From: Marchantia polymorpha subsp. ruderalis
Taxonomy: Eukaryota > Streptophyta > Marchantiopsida > Marchantiales > Marchantiaceae
Direction: 5' to 3'
Assembly: GCA_037833965.1 (NCBI GenBank)
Contig: AP031357.1
Span: 6,158,001-6,222,000 of the forward strand
DNA length: 64,000 bases
Made by a program: the position numbers and the translations under genes. Below are positions 24,388-36,117 of this stretch, piece after piece (the stretch's first letter is position 1; every line of letters begins with the position of its first letter). The notes under the pieces are model-generated. The model was not told the DNA's origin, did not search any database, and saw nothing but the letters and a program-made list of their open reading frames with translations.

Positions 24388-26652
24388 TACTCCCTTGATC
24401 TAGAGTGCATAACGTAGGATCTACAAAACTACTTCTCAATCTCTAATTTTTCATCATCTAATTGTCAAAAGAGTTTCTTCAGGTGACGTTGATAGACTTT
24501 GTAGACCAAAATAATGTTTGTGTTGATTAAACTTCAGCCTAGAAAGAGATTTGGTCAGCATATCTGCTGGTTGTAATTTAGTGAAGAGAAATCAAACTTC
24601 AATTTCCTTCAAAACTACACGCTCCGTGATGAAATGATGTTGAATTCCAATGTGCTTACTTCTTGCATGAAAAACTGAATTCTTGGCAAGTTTTATAGCA
24701 CTCTCATTGTCACAATGAAATATTGTGGAGTAAGTCAGTGAATTGGAAGTGAGAAGAGCAGAAGTAATCTTAATGTCCTTGCAGGAGAGAGGTGTTGGTG
24801 TCATTGTGACTGTAACTGGGTTGATCTCATGCAATAGTTGTCGTAGCCAAACAACTTCATGTGCACCAAAGGACAAGGTTTTATATTCACTTTCTGTAGA
24901 GGAGAGTGAGATGAGATTCTACTTCTTAGAAGATCATGATATTGTCCCTCTAGCTAGTGTAAAAACGTAAGCACCTGTAGATTTGAATGTGTCTTGGCAA
25001 GAGCCCCACGTGGCATCTATGTATTCCCTGCAATTGTAGTGGATTTCCTCGTTTGAACAATATTCCTCGGTCTAAAGTATCATTGAGGTACTGCAAGGTT
25101 TGGAAGCCAATATTCAGATGAGAACCCTGAGGTGTTGTCATGAACCGTGATAATTGTTCCACAACAAAACAAATATCAAATCTCGAGTTAGTAGCAAACA
25201 TCAATTGGCCAACTAGTTTTCTGTAGAACGTAGGATCCACAAAGGGAGTGATGTTATCTTCTGTCAAGTAGTTTCTAGCATCGAGCATTAAGAATACTAT
25301 GAGACAAAACTTCCTTAAAACATAAAGAATAGGATCTGAGTGACAATGTGTCCAACATGCTTGTCTTAAATATAAGTCAATACATTCATACCAAGCCCTT
25401 AAGGCTTGTCGTTAGTCATAAAGCGCTTTATTAAGTTTACCTACAAAAATTTCATAACCTTTCATAATAAAGCCAGATGATTGCTGTACATAGACCTTTT
25501 CTCAGATAACACTATTTAAGTTAGCAGTTTTGACATCCGGATGATAGATTGGCCATCTGCATGCATCGGCAATGGCGGACACAAATCTTATCGTATACCA
25601 CTTCACAACAGGAGCAAAGTTATCAGTGTAGTCCTTACCTTCTTTTTGTTAGAAGCCTCTCCCAACCACACGAGACTTAAAACGGAATGTAGAACCATTC
25701 TGGTTTTCTTTGAGGCGGAACACCCACTTGCATGTTATTGACTTTGCTCCTCGTCGTATTTTAATCCAGGTCCAGGTACGGTTTTTATGGATGAAGTTCA
25801 ATTCATCAATCATCGACACGTGCCATTCAAAAATCTTGATAGCTTTGTCGAATGTGAATTGTTTTTCCATGTAGTCGATAATCTCAACTTCATAACAGTC
25901 GAGTGTAATTTCAGGAATTTTGGCACTGAAACTCACATAGTCTTTTTCATAAGCTCTAGGATGCCTTGAGCAGGATGTGATCGGCCGACTATTTGGCACA
26001 TCTTCTACAATAGAATCCGAAGTAGGTGATGTACTTCTGTCATGACTGTCAAAAGTAGGAGTTGAGTCTTGGAACCATTCACTCTCTCAACGGTGGTTTC
26101 ACCTGGTGAAGGTGAGAAAGGTGAGGCAGAAGAAATAAAAGAAGGAGTTGATGTTGATTCTAAATCTGAGAAACTAGATTCCTGAATGGATGAAGGTATT
26201 GCCTGAGTAGATGTAGTCTTAGGAAATGAGTGAGGTGTAGCGTCAGTAGATAGAGCATTCTTAGTACTAACAGAGCAAGTCCTTGGTTGATGTTTTCTAT
26301 TCTAGGGAAGTAGAATATCTAGATCGTCAACAAGTTCAGGATTGTATTGGGCTTCGAGTCCAAAAACATACTCGTTAAATCTTACGTTTCTACTCATATA
26401 AACATTTTTGTTAGCAACATCATTTTCAAAATAGGCTTCTGAATGAGTATCATAACCTATAAAAGTAATTGTTAGGGATTTAGCATAAAGTTTATCAAAC
26501 CTGGTCGTAAGTAGGACAGAAGTTGCACATCCAAAGACTCAAAAGTGCTTGATGTTCGGAATGAGACCTGTCAATCGCTGAAAAGGTGTTGACAGGTGCA
26601 CTACCTTTGTTGACAGCCGGTTTAAGATATAAACAGCTGTCCTGTCGGCCTC

Positions 26653-27145
26653 TGTAACACTAAGGTTTAGAGAGGAGTTCACTTGAAGATAGAAACATAA
26701 ACTTTGAAGATGAGAGATACCAACAATGGTTCTACTCTCCCTTATATGGCTCTCACCAATAAGTACAAGGAGATAAGATCTTATCCCCATCATCCATCAC
26801 ACTCCTAGTGGATGGATGACATGACGGATAACCCTATTAAGTACACAGATTGCTGATGTGACGCTTCCAACTAACACACTAACTAACACACTCAATCTTT
26901 ACCTAACAAGCAAACTGATTGCTGACATGACATTGTCAACTAACACACATACTCTCTACCTACCAAACGCGGATCTAACAAGCAAACTGATTGCTGACGT
27001 GACATTGTCAACTAACACACATACTATCTACCTACCAAACGCGAGGATCGTTGACATGGCAGCTATGACTAGTGCACACTAAAGTATCTATATCAACATT
27101 TAGATTAACCTCAACTTTAGTTCCAACTAACTAAAGATGGTCACA
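26653..27145. mobile_element. LTR-like insertion inside the integrase region, 493 bp
   Basis: TGTAAC...GTCACA ends and a near-exact 5-bp flanking duplication (gcctc 26648-26652, acctc 27146-27150). The integrase frame stops on one side and resumes on the other exactly at the duplication, so this is an insertion into a once intact gene. It contains a 72-bp minisatellite. A solo LTR is the simplest reading; another TG...CA element is possible. Confidence 0.75.
26844..27050. repeat. 72-bp minisatellite
   Basis: About three copies of a unit containing aactgattgctgac, atgacattgtcaactaacac and ctacctaccaaacgcg. The last two copies are nearly identical and the first is diverged. The unit is a multiple of three, so a plus-strand frame stays open across it (26858-27082) as a 24-residue repeat; this is probably coincidental. 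Confidence 0.85.
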
Positions 27146-29482
27146 ACCTCCTCCCAAAGAGCCTTAGGTAATTGAGCATAAAGTAGTAAGCTTCATGCCA
27201 TCTCAACTACAGTCTTATTCTTTCGCTCAGATACTCCATTTTGATGTGGAGTGCACACACAAGTTAAGACATGATGAATACTTGACTTTACGCATAATGC
27301 ATGATAATTCTGGGAGAGATATTCCCCCCCTCTATCTGTTTGGAGTGCCGCGATCTTGTGATTGTAACTATTCTCCACCATTACTTTGAAATCTTGAAAT
27401 TGATGTAGTGCCTCATATTTGGTTCTCAAAAAATAAATCCAGGTATACGCGGTAAAATCGTCAATAAACATCAGTATATATTGTTTCTTTGTTAAGGGTT
27501 CAGAAGGGAGAGGCTTGCATAAGTTAGAGTGCAACAACTGTAATGGACGTGTTGTTTGAGTACGAGAGTGTTTGGGAATACAATTTCGACTTTGCTTTGC
27601 TTTCAACATGTAGCACATAAAGATCTAATGTGACGAATCTTAGTAATTCCTACAACAAGCTTCTTAGAGTCCATCAAATGGAGTTTCTGATAGTTTGCAT
27701 GACTTATCCTACTATGTCAAAGTTTTGCCTAAAAAACTGAACAGGTTTGAAGATGAGATTTAGGCTCTTCTATAATCCAAATTTCAATGAAACGAAGAAG
27801 TCGTGTTGGGAAAGACGATGTTGTGATGCCTCGTGAGAGAACTCTAGGCTTAGTCAGCTTGTATAAACTGTTATATAGATCCCGATCTCCTTGCAATAGT
27901 ATGCTACGTGAATTTTTTCTATCAAATACAGAACAAGTCCTCGAGTTAGAAAGTGATATATGGCCTAAATCAGTCAAGCGTCCAACATACAACAAATTTT
28001 TCTTCACACCAGACACGTAAAAAACATCAGACATTTTCTTCTGTAATAATGTAAGTGAGCCCTTTCCACAAACCAAAAGAACCTGATAGCCTGCACTTCT
28101 AATTGAGATATGGTTAGCATAATTTTTTATATTTAAAAGAAGTGAACTATTTCCAATTATGTGTGAGGAGGCTCCACTATCAAAAAACCATGACTGTTTT
28201 TCTTCTACTTGTTTCAAAAATGCAAAAAGTACATTTGCTACATCGTTAGCTACTATATTGTTTGGAAAAGAAGCAGCGTCGTTATCAAAGAACACAACAT
28301 CAGCTTGCTCAAAAGCAACCTTGCGATGATCATCATGATTGTCGAGATAACATGCCATGTTGCTTGCCTCAGACTGCCTAGAGTTCTTGAGAGTGTTATA
28401 GGAGATCTATAGTGCTTTGAGCTCCTTCTGAAGTTGGTGCTGACAACATTCATACGACCAATGTTTCATTTCTCCTCACTCACTGCAAGTGCCGGGTTTC
28501 AAGCTCGGAGGATTGTGAAACTCATTCTGATCCCGGTTGCTCAGAGTTTTTTCTGTCAGATCCGTGGTAGTCACGATCATTGTTGAATCGTTGGAATGAA
28601 GTAGATCTCCTCTTATTTATATAATATTGCTGCTTGTCTTGTCCGCTACGTTTGATGGTGGCAATAAGAGATTCGACTAATATGTTGGTTCGGTTAGATG
28701 TAACCTCACGTGTCATTTTTTCATCAGTTCGAAAAGTAAAAAATTGTGAAAGCATATAAGTATTATGAACAATGCTAGCTATAATGGAACTAACATATTC
28801 TGACCAACTCGAAGGCAAACTCATCAGAATGAGAGGTATAAGTTCTGAATCTTTGACTATATCGTTGCAGTTTGACAGTTGGTTAGTGAGGTTTTTCACG
28901 GCACGCATGTGAGTTTCAATAGACTTATCCTCCTCATTGAGAGATTGAACAGTTTTGTCGCAAGAATTGGCGTAGATCCTCCCTAGCATATGCATATAGT
29001 GTCTCTAGCTCTTTCCACATCAGGTGAGGATCAGACATGGCAGAAATATGATGAACAACTTGTTCACGCACGTTCATCATAATGTAATAAACGGCGTCAT
29101 CGCGTTGTTCAAGAATGATGTCAATTTTCTCATGAATTTCTTTATTAGCATACTCTCGTTCTTGCTTGGCCGTAATTGCATTATTACATGCGTGATCGAT
29201 AAGTGCTTCGGGAACCTCAAGTGCAGGTAGTAACTTTGGTAAAGCATTGCTTCGTTTGATTGCAACATAACATTTCTTCTTGCGTAAGATGGCTCACATT
29301 CGCGCAGCCAAAGTAGTGTAGTTGTCGATGCCGTCCAACTTCTGTGTTGGGTCGATGTGCTTCGCTTCTTTTGAGAAATCCATGTTTCCAAACGGAAGAA
29401 AAAGAGAAAAAAAACTTCAAATACTGAGGTCATCAAGTTAAGTCATTCGCAATCTTAATTGGAGGATCAAAGAGAATACTTA

Positions 29483-29495
29483 CACTCTAATACCA
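29483..29495 (-). other. primer binding site, initiator tRNA-Met type
   Basis: Minus-strand TGGTATTAGAGTG lies immediately inside the 5' (right) LTR. The canonical copia site is TGGTATCAGAGC, complementary to the 3' end of initiator tRNA-Met. Confidence 0.9.
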
Positions 29496-29707
29496 TGTTG
29501 GAATCACTTATTCGTGATTAGTCAGACTGTTTTAATAAGTAAGAAGTCTTGTACATATAGTGTAGTAGTCTACAAGGATAATCTATAACGGTAGTGTAAT
29601 GAATAATTGATCATCTGCGTCCACTCCTTTGGACGCTGATACAGTTGTCAAGCCTTGTGTAATATTAGCATTCTAAGAGAACCTTTCGAATCTAACTGAT
29701 TCTAACA
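29496..29707 (-). repeat. right (5') LTR of the copia element
   Basis: 212 bp, starting TGTTGGAATCAC and ending TCTAACA. It aligns with both halves of the left LTR and adjoins target duplication ACACG. Confidence 0.92.
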
Positions 29708-29712
29708 ACACG

Positions 29713-32160
29713 AAGCTGAGCACAGGATCGCTCGCAAAAGAAACTATTCAAATGTTGGTACCAGTCACTAACATGGATTGTGTCATATGAAGGTTTTTTT
29801 ATCAATCTCGATGAGAATAGTAGATACTCACCAATATCACTTAGTGAAGTCAATCAATTTTACATCATCCCTACAACGTTAATGTGATGTAATCTTGGAC
29901 TCATGGTTCAACAGAGACTTTAAGGAGTACTTAATTGAATGTTAGGCGCTAAATTCCTCTCCGAGCGAGAGAGCCAGAATGGAATGAAATGCCCAAATGG
30001 ATTCTGCAACAGCAGCAACATCAAAGGGAGGCAATAAATGAACCAGCGGGAGGATAGAGTCTCCGATTTCGACAACGGATATGGGAAGGAAAATCTGTGT
30101 CGAAGGATCCGTCACTCGAGTAGTGATGACAAGTTGTTCGGCTTGTGTGCGCCATTTGATGAGCTTGTGGTCGGTTCAGGGATTGGACTTGAAGTTTGAC
30201 AAGAAGAGGTTACCCGTTCATGCGGTCAACTGGATGCGTTAGAAGAGTATTATCTATAGTCCTAGATTAATTGTCTTGATGCATTGGCATGCACAACCTG
30301 ATCCCGTGGGAAAGAAGCTACAAACAATTACCAATTAGTTGCAATGTGAATAATCAAAATCAGAAGCAATCATAAAATTTCGCTATGTCATCAAGGAACT
30401 TTTGAGTCTCAAACAATTGGCACTAGATCTAATGGTATGTCCATTGAAGTTCCTCAACGAGATAAATATAAGTACAAGATACAATTCACTCGGTTGTATT
30501 TGTCTGTTCGCACTGTGTCGACCTAGTCGTCGTTTACCTACAAGACACAATTTGATTATGTTTGCCTCAGTTTGATATGTAGATTGTTATGGTTATTTTT
30601 CTTCCCAATTACTTCTTTAATTCACACTTAGAAGAGTAAAACTGCTTACCGATACCTACTTAATCTCCAACTCACTCTCACCCTCTCAGTCTCTACTTAG
30701 TCTCATCTCTCATTGAAATCATTGAGAGAGTTGAAATTAGACTTCGACATTTGACTTGTCGAAGAACACAATGACCGGGAAAGGTTATACTAGGAAGTGG
30801 AGCAAGGGTTCTTCGAGAGGCAAGGGGGCCCCGGAGGAGTTCAGTTGTGAATACAAAAGATCCCGAATACAAGGAGGACTTGAGGCAAATAGGTAGCGGA
30901 AATTCGCAACCCAGCCAAAAGAAGTCCGATTTCACTCGGAGTTTTGGCAGTTTCTCGACGAGGATCTGTACAAAAATACTCGGCTCTTGCATGGCGACGT
31001 TGAACGGTTTTGAGGTGTGTTATGGATTCACGGCGTTTTTCAAAGAATGACCGTACGGTTGGAATTTCATTTACATTCTGAACAGATTTTGATGGTAATC
31101 AAGGTCAGGGCCTCATGCATTGGCGTTCGGCTAGGCGAAGTATTCAATGATATTAAAAGAGTCTGCTTGTCATAGGAAAGGGAGTTTTGTCCAATTGTAC
31201 GAACAATGTGTCAGCTACTTGACTGATTGGATACGTGCCGCATTCTCGCCAGCCGCAGTATTTCTGGACTAGATCTTCAGAGTGAGAGGAGCAGCTCAAA
31301 TTCTAGCCGCTAAGAAAGTAGAGAAAGAGCTTCATGTCGAGATCATCGACATTGTGAGAAGTTACAAGTATGCTTGATGTGCACCTTTGGGCACTCTATA
31401 CATCTCCAGTTCCAGGAAGTTTGGGAGGACATGCGGAATTGGTGATGAAATCCAGTAATCATAGCGAATCTGAACACCCGCTGGGCAACGCAGGCAAAAA
31501 TCGTTGCACCAAAACTGGTATTCATTCAACTCTGCTGCAAGTAGAAACAAAGCACACGTGCTTCTGCTCACCTATAGCTGATTAAGGTATGTGATCGATT
31601 CAGACAGTGATTCTCTGGATGGTAATGTCACAGTATTGATATGTTTCGTATGTAAGTCCCAGCATCTCAGAGACATTTGAATGTTGAGACTAGTTTTGCA
31701 AGAAGGCACGTTGACTGGCTCTTACGGGAACAAGACTGCAGATGCCTTGAATGACATGTACACGGCATATCAGCAAGGAGAGTGAGCACTGACAACGAAA
31801 GAAATACAAGTGATGACCACTTAACAAACATCCCACAGAAACCGTTCGAAAGAATCAGAGCTAAGGCCTTGAAATTCATTTGGTGGTCAAAATTGAAATT
31901 CACAGCGGACACTACGAGGACACTCAACTTGAATGATAACCCAAATCTGGTACGACTACATTTTTATGGAATGACAGGGCAACTTTCCATACGCTTTAGG
32001 TGAGTGAGATAAGTATCTCAGCCTAGTGCGCACTCCAGGAAAAAGCCATCCCCTCTCAGGAACCAACAATCAATATCTCTTTCAGCAAGTGGGTTCTGGG
32101 GGATTGTGCACAATGTCCACCATTATCTTGGGAATTCTCGATTTCACGAAAATTTCAATC
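29713..32160. other. intergenic, nothing recognised
   Basis: The stretch lies between the copia element and the stop of TIC56. Overlapping open frames at 30.7-31.1 kb and 31.3-31.6 kb show a somewhat coding-like composition but match no family I know. The last few hundred bases would include the TIC56 3' untranslated region. Confidence 0.4.
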
Positions 32161-34376
32161 CTACTTCTTGGCTGCCTCATCATCTCCGCGGCCAAAGACA
32201 GACTCAATATCTTCAGCAATCTCATCCCATTTTTCCTGCAATCATGTGCAAAACAGATTTCAGAAATTTCTACATCTACCCAAAACCCCTAAAGAATTCT
32301 TCAAGTTCCTTAACTTAATATTTAGCTCTGTCTGGAGCTGCAAGCGCAATCAAAACAAAAAGAAACTTAAAATAGCCAGCTGGAGTAAAATTCTGACCTG
32401 GAAAGTATCGAACCAATCGCGCTCGTAATCAGCCCTAGTTGTAAAATCGCCGAGATCTTCTCTGTACCACTGTCTGTTAAATGTCATAAGATCCATAACC
32501 TGCTCCACATCTTGCACTTCCCAAGGCCGCAATCCTGGAATTTCCTTAGCTAGCCTTCTCCTGCATGAATTCACCATGCCGAGAGATCAGAAGAGAGACA
32601 CAGGCGGTCTGCTTAGGACCACTAAATCATTGGCATTCGATGGGCACGAGGACAGAGTCGGCACATTCAGAACCCAGAACAATTATAGCCCACCCTCGAA
32701 CTAGAAAGAAATTAAGTACAGGACGACACATTGACTACTTTCAGGAAAAAAGCACTCCTCGACTCTTCCAACAGGAAAGCTTATCAGAAAGGTTTAGTGT
32801 GTGAAGCACATCGGTGAGAATCCCGACCTCGTTTTATAAGGAATGAATCTGCCTGCTTTGTCGTCGTCTAACATATTTGTAAGCTCTGTTCCACTAGCCC
32901 AGAGGAACATAGAATAACTTGGGGAACGCTCTCCAGGCCAGGCTCCTCCGTTCCTTCGAAGAACAGCATTTTCTCGTTCTCTCTTCTCAATCGCTTCGCT
33001 TTGAAGTTGCTTGTAAGACTTGAAAGCATGTCCTCTCTTGGGACGCCATAATGGCACACCATTGGCCAGTTTGTGGACGAGCGAAGTTCCAGCGGTTGTC
33101 CACTTTACTGAAAGCAATACAATAAGTGTCTAATTATGCAATTCATGTGCATCCGCGCAGCTCAAGTGACGAGATTACCCACAAATCCGAGCAGAATTAT
33201 ACCCGCTGAGATGGAAAACAACTTAAATGTAGAATTAGGCAGAAAATTTACGAACCAATCGCCTTGGGGTTTAGGGTTTATGCCAGAAAGTGCGTTGCAG
33301 CCTAAAGAATAGAAGGTATATTTGCGTTGATTGCATACGGTGCACTCTAAACATTCAACGAAAGCATTGTAAACAAGTAAGAGGAGCTCACTATCTGGTG
33401 TCTCGATCGCAGTTTGCAGTCCGTAGACCATTCCAATCGGGGCCCACTCATCCATGTCGTCACCCCAGATGAAAGTATTTTTGTCTATAATGCCTCCTGC
33501 CCATGCAGTCTTCATATTGATCAGCTCCATTGGTCCACGACTACGTCCTAGCCGGTCCTTATAGTACCATCCGCCAGCTCTCATTGTAACTGCGAGACGC
33601 GGAAAACAGCGATTTAGTATTGGACAGATGAGACTGTCCAAGAGTAGAGAGAGCTTCACAATTTGGAGATGCTGCAATCCAAAAGGTCGAGAACATTTAT
33701 GTACGTAGCCCCAAGGGTTTCAGTCTCATCAAAACGTACAATCTGCGTAACGTTTGTCCAGAAAATTGTAACCGAGAGCCTGCTGCACATCACAAGGCTT
33801 GTGAATTGGATACGGCCTTTGTTTGTAGCCCCACAACCCGAAGCCAAACTGTTTGAAAAAATCCCAAAAGCGGGCTTGCACATCATCCTCAGTTTTCAGT
33901 GCCAGCCTCGGCATGCCCGGGCCTCCATCTGGCCCTGGAACAAACGGCAGAGATTGCCACAATTTCACATCCTCCTTCCTGGGGGGCAGATTATTCCGCA
34001 ATCGCTCGGTGGCAAGTTCTTCTTCCCTCTGATCCTCGCAGCGGAGCAAAAATTTCACCATCGGACTGTTCTTGAACTCTTCAATTTGCCTCTCATTTTC
34101 GGCAATTTCTTCCGGGGTGGTGGCCTCCTTCTTCCTGAAGAATCCCGTCGAGGTCAAATCCTCCTCGACGTCCGAATCATACCTGGGATCCGGCCGATAC
34201 TCCTCCTCGTAATTATACTGCTCCAGCCTTTCCTGCCAAGTCTGGGGTCCATCAATCCCCGCCTTTGCCCCACTGTCCGAAGCTCCTGCTTCATCTCCCG
34301 ATCCTGCGACGCCATCCTTGCCAGGACTGCTTTCGCCTGCCCGCCCACCCCCTCTCCGCCACGGAATCCACCCCAT
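32161..34376 (-). CDS. TIC56: TIC56-like chloroplast import translocon protein
   Basis: TIC56 is a subunit of the 1-MDa complex at the chloroplast inner envelope, with TIC20, TIC100 and TIC214, linked to protein import and to plastid ribosome assembly. Five exons close exactly in phase: 33740-34376, 33392-33589, 32828-33107, 32398-32560 and 32161-32235, giving 450 residues. Landmarks are SLPFVPGPDGGPGMPR, FWDFFKQFGFGLWGYKQRPY, the GYF-like domain (about residues 213-280: GGWYYKDRLGRSRGP, NTFIWGDDMDEWAPIGMVYG), YKQLQSEAIEKRERENAVL, MFLWASGTELT and PGLRPWEVQDVEQVMD. The C-terminus ends FGRGDDEAAKK and looks shorter than in Arabidopsis (about 520-530 residues from memory). No clear transit peptide precedes MGWIPWRRGG. 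A transit-like frame at 34571-34780 sits just upstream but could not be joined in frame. Confidence 0.93.
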
Positions 34377-36117
34377 GCTGCCACTCCTGCTCTTCCTCCT
34401 CCCCTGCCTGCCACTGTCCTAAGAATTGCCGCACGATTCGACCATGGCCTCTCGTGCCTCGTGCTCTCCCCCTCTCCCCCTCTCTCTCTCTCTCGAGGCT
34501 CCGAGCTCTTCCCGAAATGCAATCCAACCAACGATCCCCGCGGGCCACAGCGACACCAGCCGGAGGACGTTTAGGGTCGTTCGGATGGCGCTGCAGCTGC
34601 AGCTGCATCTGGAGCAGGAGCAGGAGCAGATAAGGTTCTTCTGTCGACGCCCGACTGCGCTAAAACCCCCCTGACTGCGTACGGAGGCCGATGGACCAAG
34701 TTCGGCCTGGTGCCGACCGCAGTCGTTGCAGGCGACCTCGTGACCGGCGACTGGACCAGCAGGTTTGTGGCCGCCGACATTGGCGCCTGACAAAACGCTT
34801 CTGTCCATGTACTGTACCCCTTGGGCAATTGAGGTGAGGACCTGCTGTTGTTTGGGTTCGTCGTCCACGTTGTGCTCAGTCGTTTGCCTCTTGCCTGCTG
34901 ATGATTTCTTTCTGAGGGATTGAACAAAAGTGAAGCTTTCTCCGCAACCACCGATTTGAGCACTCTCCGAGGATCCTAGTGTCCATACTTCACAGCACTA
35001 GACTCGGTCTGATGGTGGGCTTCCAGACTGCATCCCTCTGTCGCCCTACATTCTACAGCGTGAAGAGAGCTGCAACCCCTTTCCGGATTTCGAGGATACA
35101 ACTGACTAACTATCGTGACAAGACATAAATCCTATCTAGCAGAAAAGACATAGGAAGACGGCCAATTGCGTCCAGTGTGGGGACGACACAGTTTGAGCGG
35201 TTTACACAAATGACAGAATGTTTCACCAGCAGGGACGACATTCGGGTGTACAAGTATGTATCACAAAGTCAAAAAACTACAGATCCACCCAATGTGCATG
35301 ACAATGCTGACGTAGGACTTCATTAGTAGAGAAGAAGAAAAAACCCTACACTGCAGGCCTAAACAACGTACAAGGTGAGTGGAGAGCGATCAAGTCGCAG
35401 AAGTTGGAAGAGAAATTGCTGAATTATGTTTAGGATAATAACAAAACCCGTCCACAGTATCCTGTCTGCCGATGCCAAAAACGTGAATGGAATATCCTCT
35501 CATAAGGATGATGACAATCGATTGAGGCTCTTATCTAGCAACCACATTATAGCGTCCGTGGGGTAACTGTTCTCGACTTCCAGTGTCTTCGCAAGACCTT
35601 CCATTTGTCACCGCGAGCACTCTTTGTCTGGAGTATTTTGACGTACCAGACCAAAACGAATATTGGCGTGGTTCGCTCTATTATGAGGGTGAAATGAATG
35701 ATTCGCATCAACGGCATACTCTGGCAACAATAAGTCTTCAGACGTGAGAGAGCAAACTGTTTATGAAAGTGACTGCTCGGGCACACCAATTCCGAGCACG
35801 TGAATTTTACTTCGTTGAGTAAATGTCTTGACCTGCCCACTTCACGATGTCCAAATATCGTCACTACTACAATACGTGCCCAGGAATAAATCAATACGTC
35901 CTCTTCAGCTTCATGTGTGCTGAAAGACGTACTGTACACAACCTTCCACTAAAACACAATTTTCTAAGCGTTCACCTACGAACAGTAGGTCGGTCGTAAT
36001 AAGATTCTGTAGATCGTCCATCAGGAGATGGATTGCTTAGGTAGTGATTGTTATGAGATCATGAGACTCCAAGATGGCAATTAAATCTGGCTACAACTAC
36101 TGCTTCTATGTCCGAAA
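34377..36117. other. TIC56 upstream region and intergenic DNA
   Basis: 34.4-34.9 kb is GC-rich with a CT-rich tract near 34470-34495 and should be the TIC56 leader and promoter. A minus-strand frame from Met at 34780 to 34571 has plastid-transit-like composition (Ser, Thr, Ala, Arg rich), but no splice route to the TIC56 start was found. The remainder, to 36.1 kb, shows no recognised gene. Confidence 0.4.

Larger units (their letters stand above)
24592..29436 (-). pseudogene. copia gag-pol polyprotein relic
   Basis: Blocks in minus-strand order: gag of the UBN2 type (28522-29436), with a degenerate zinc knuckle near 28480; protease with WFFDSGASSHIIGN (27729-28358), followed by the pre-integrase region; integrase core with QTDRGGEYLSQN and TPHQNGVSERKNKTVVEMA (27193-27618); the integrase end with AVYILNRLSTKVV (26539-26640); reverse transcriptase start (25649-25999) and end (24950-25288), with FVDPTFYRKLVGQLMFATN; and RNase H with CDNESAIKLAKN (24592-24876). 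Frames are interrupted by stops, by a 493-bp insertion inside the integrase and by losses in the reverse transcriptase core. The element cannot move on its own. Confidence 0.9.
23094..29707 (-). mobile_element. decayed Ty1/copia LTR retrotransposon with nested insertions
   Basis: The element runs right to left. Its left LTR is 23094-24387 (interrupted by an insertion) and its right LTR 29496-29707. Both start TGTTGGAATCAC and end in AACA. It is flanked by an exact 5-bp target duplication ACACG at 23089-23093 and 29708-29712. A primer site complementary to initiator tRNA-Met lies next to the right LTR and a purine tract (about 24388-24399) next to the left LTR. Internal blocks follow copia order: gag, protease, integrase, reverse transcriptase, RNase H. 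Two further insertions, at 23208-24270 and 26653-27145, each have their own target duplication. The coding frames are broken throughout. Confidence 0.93.

Noticed and set aside
33663..34574. 303-codon plus-strand open frame
   Set aside because: Antisense to TIC56 exon 1 and its leader, which are strongly supported on the other strand.
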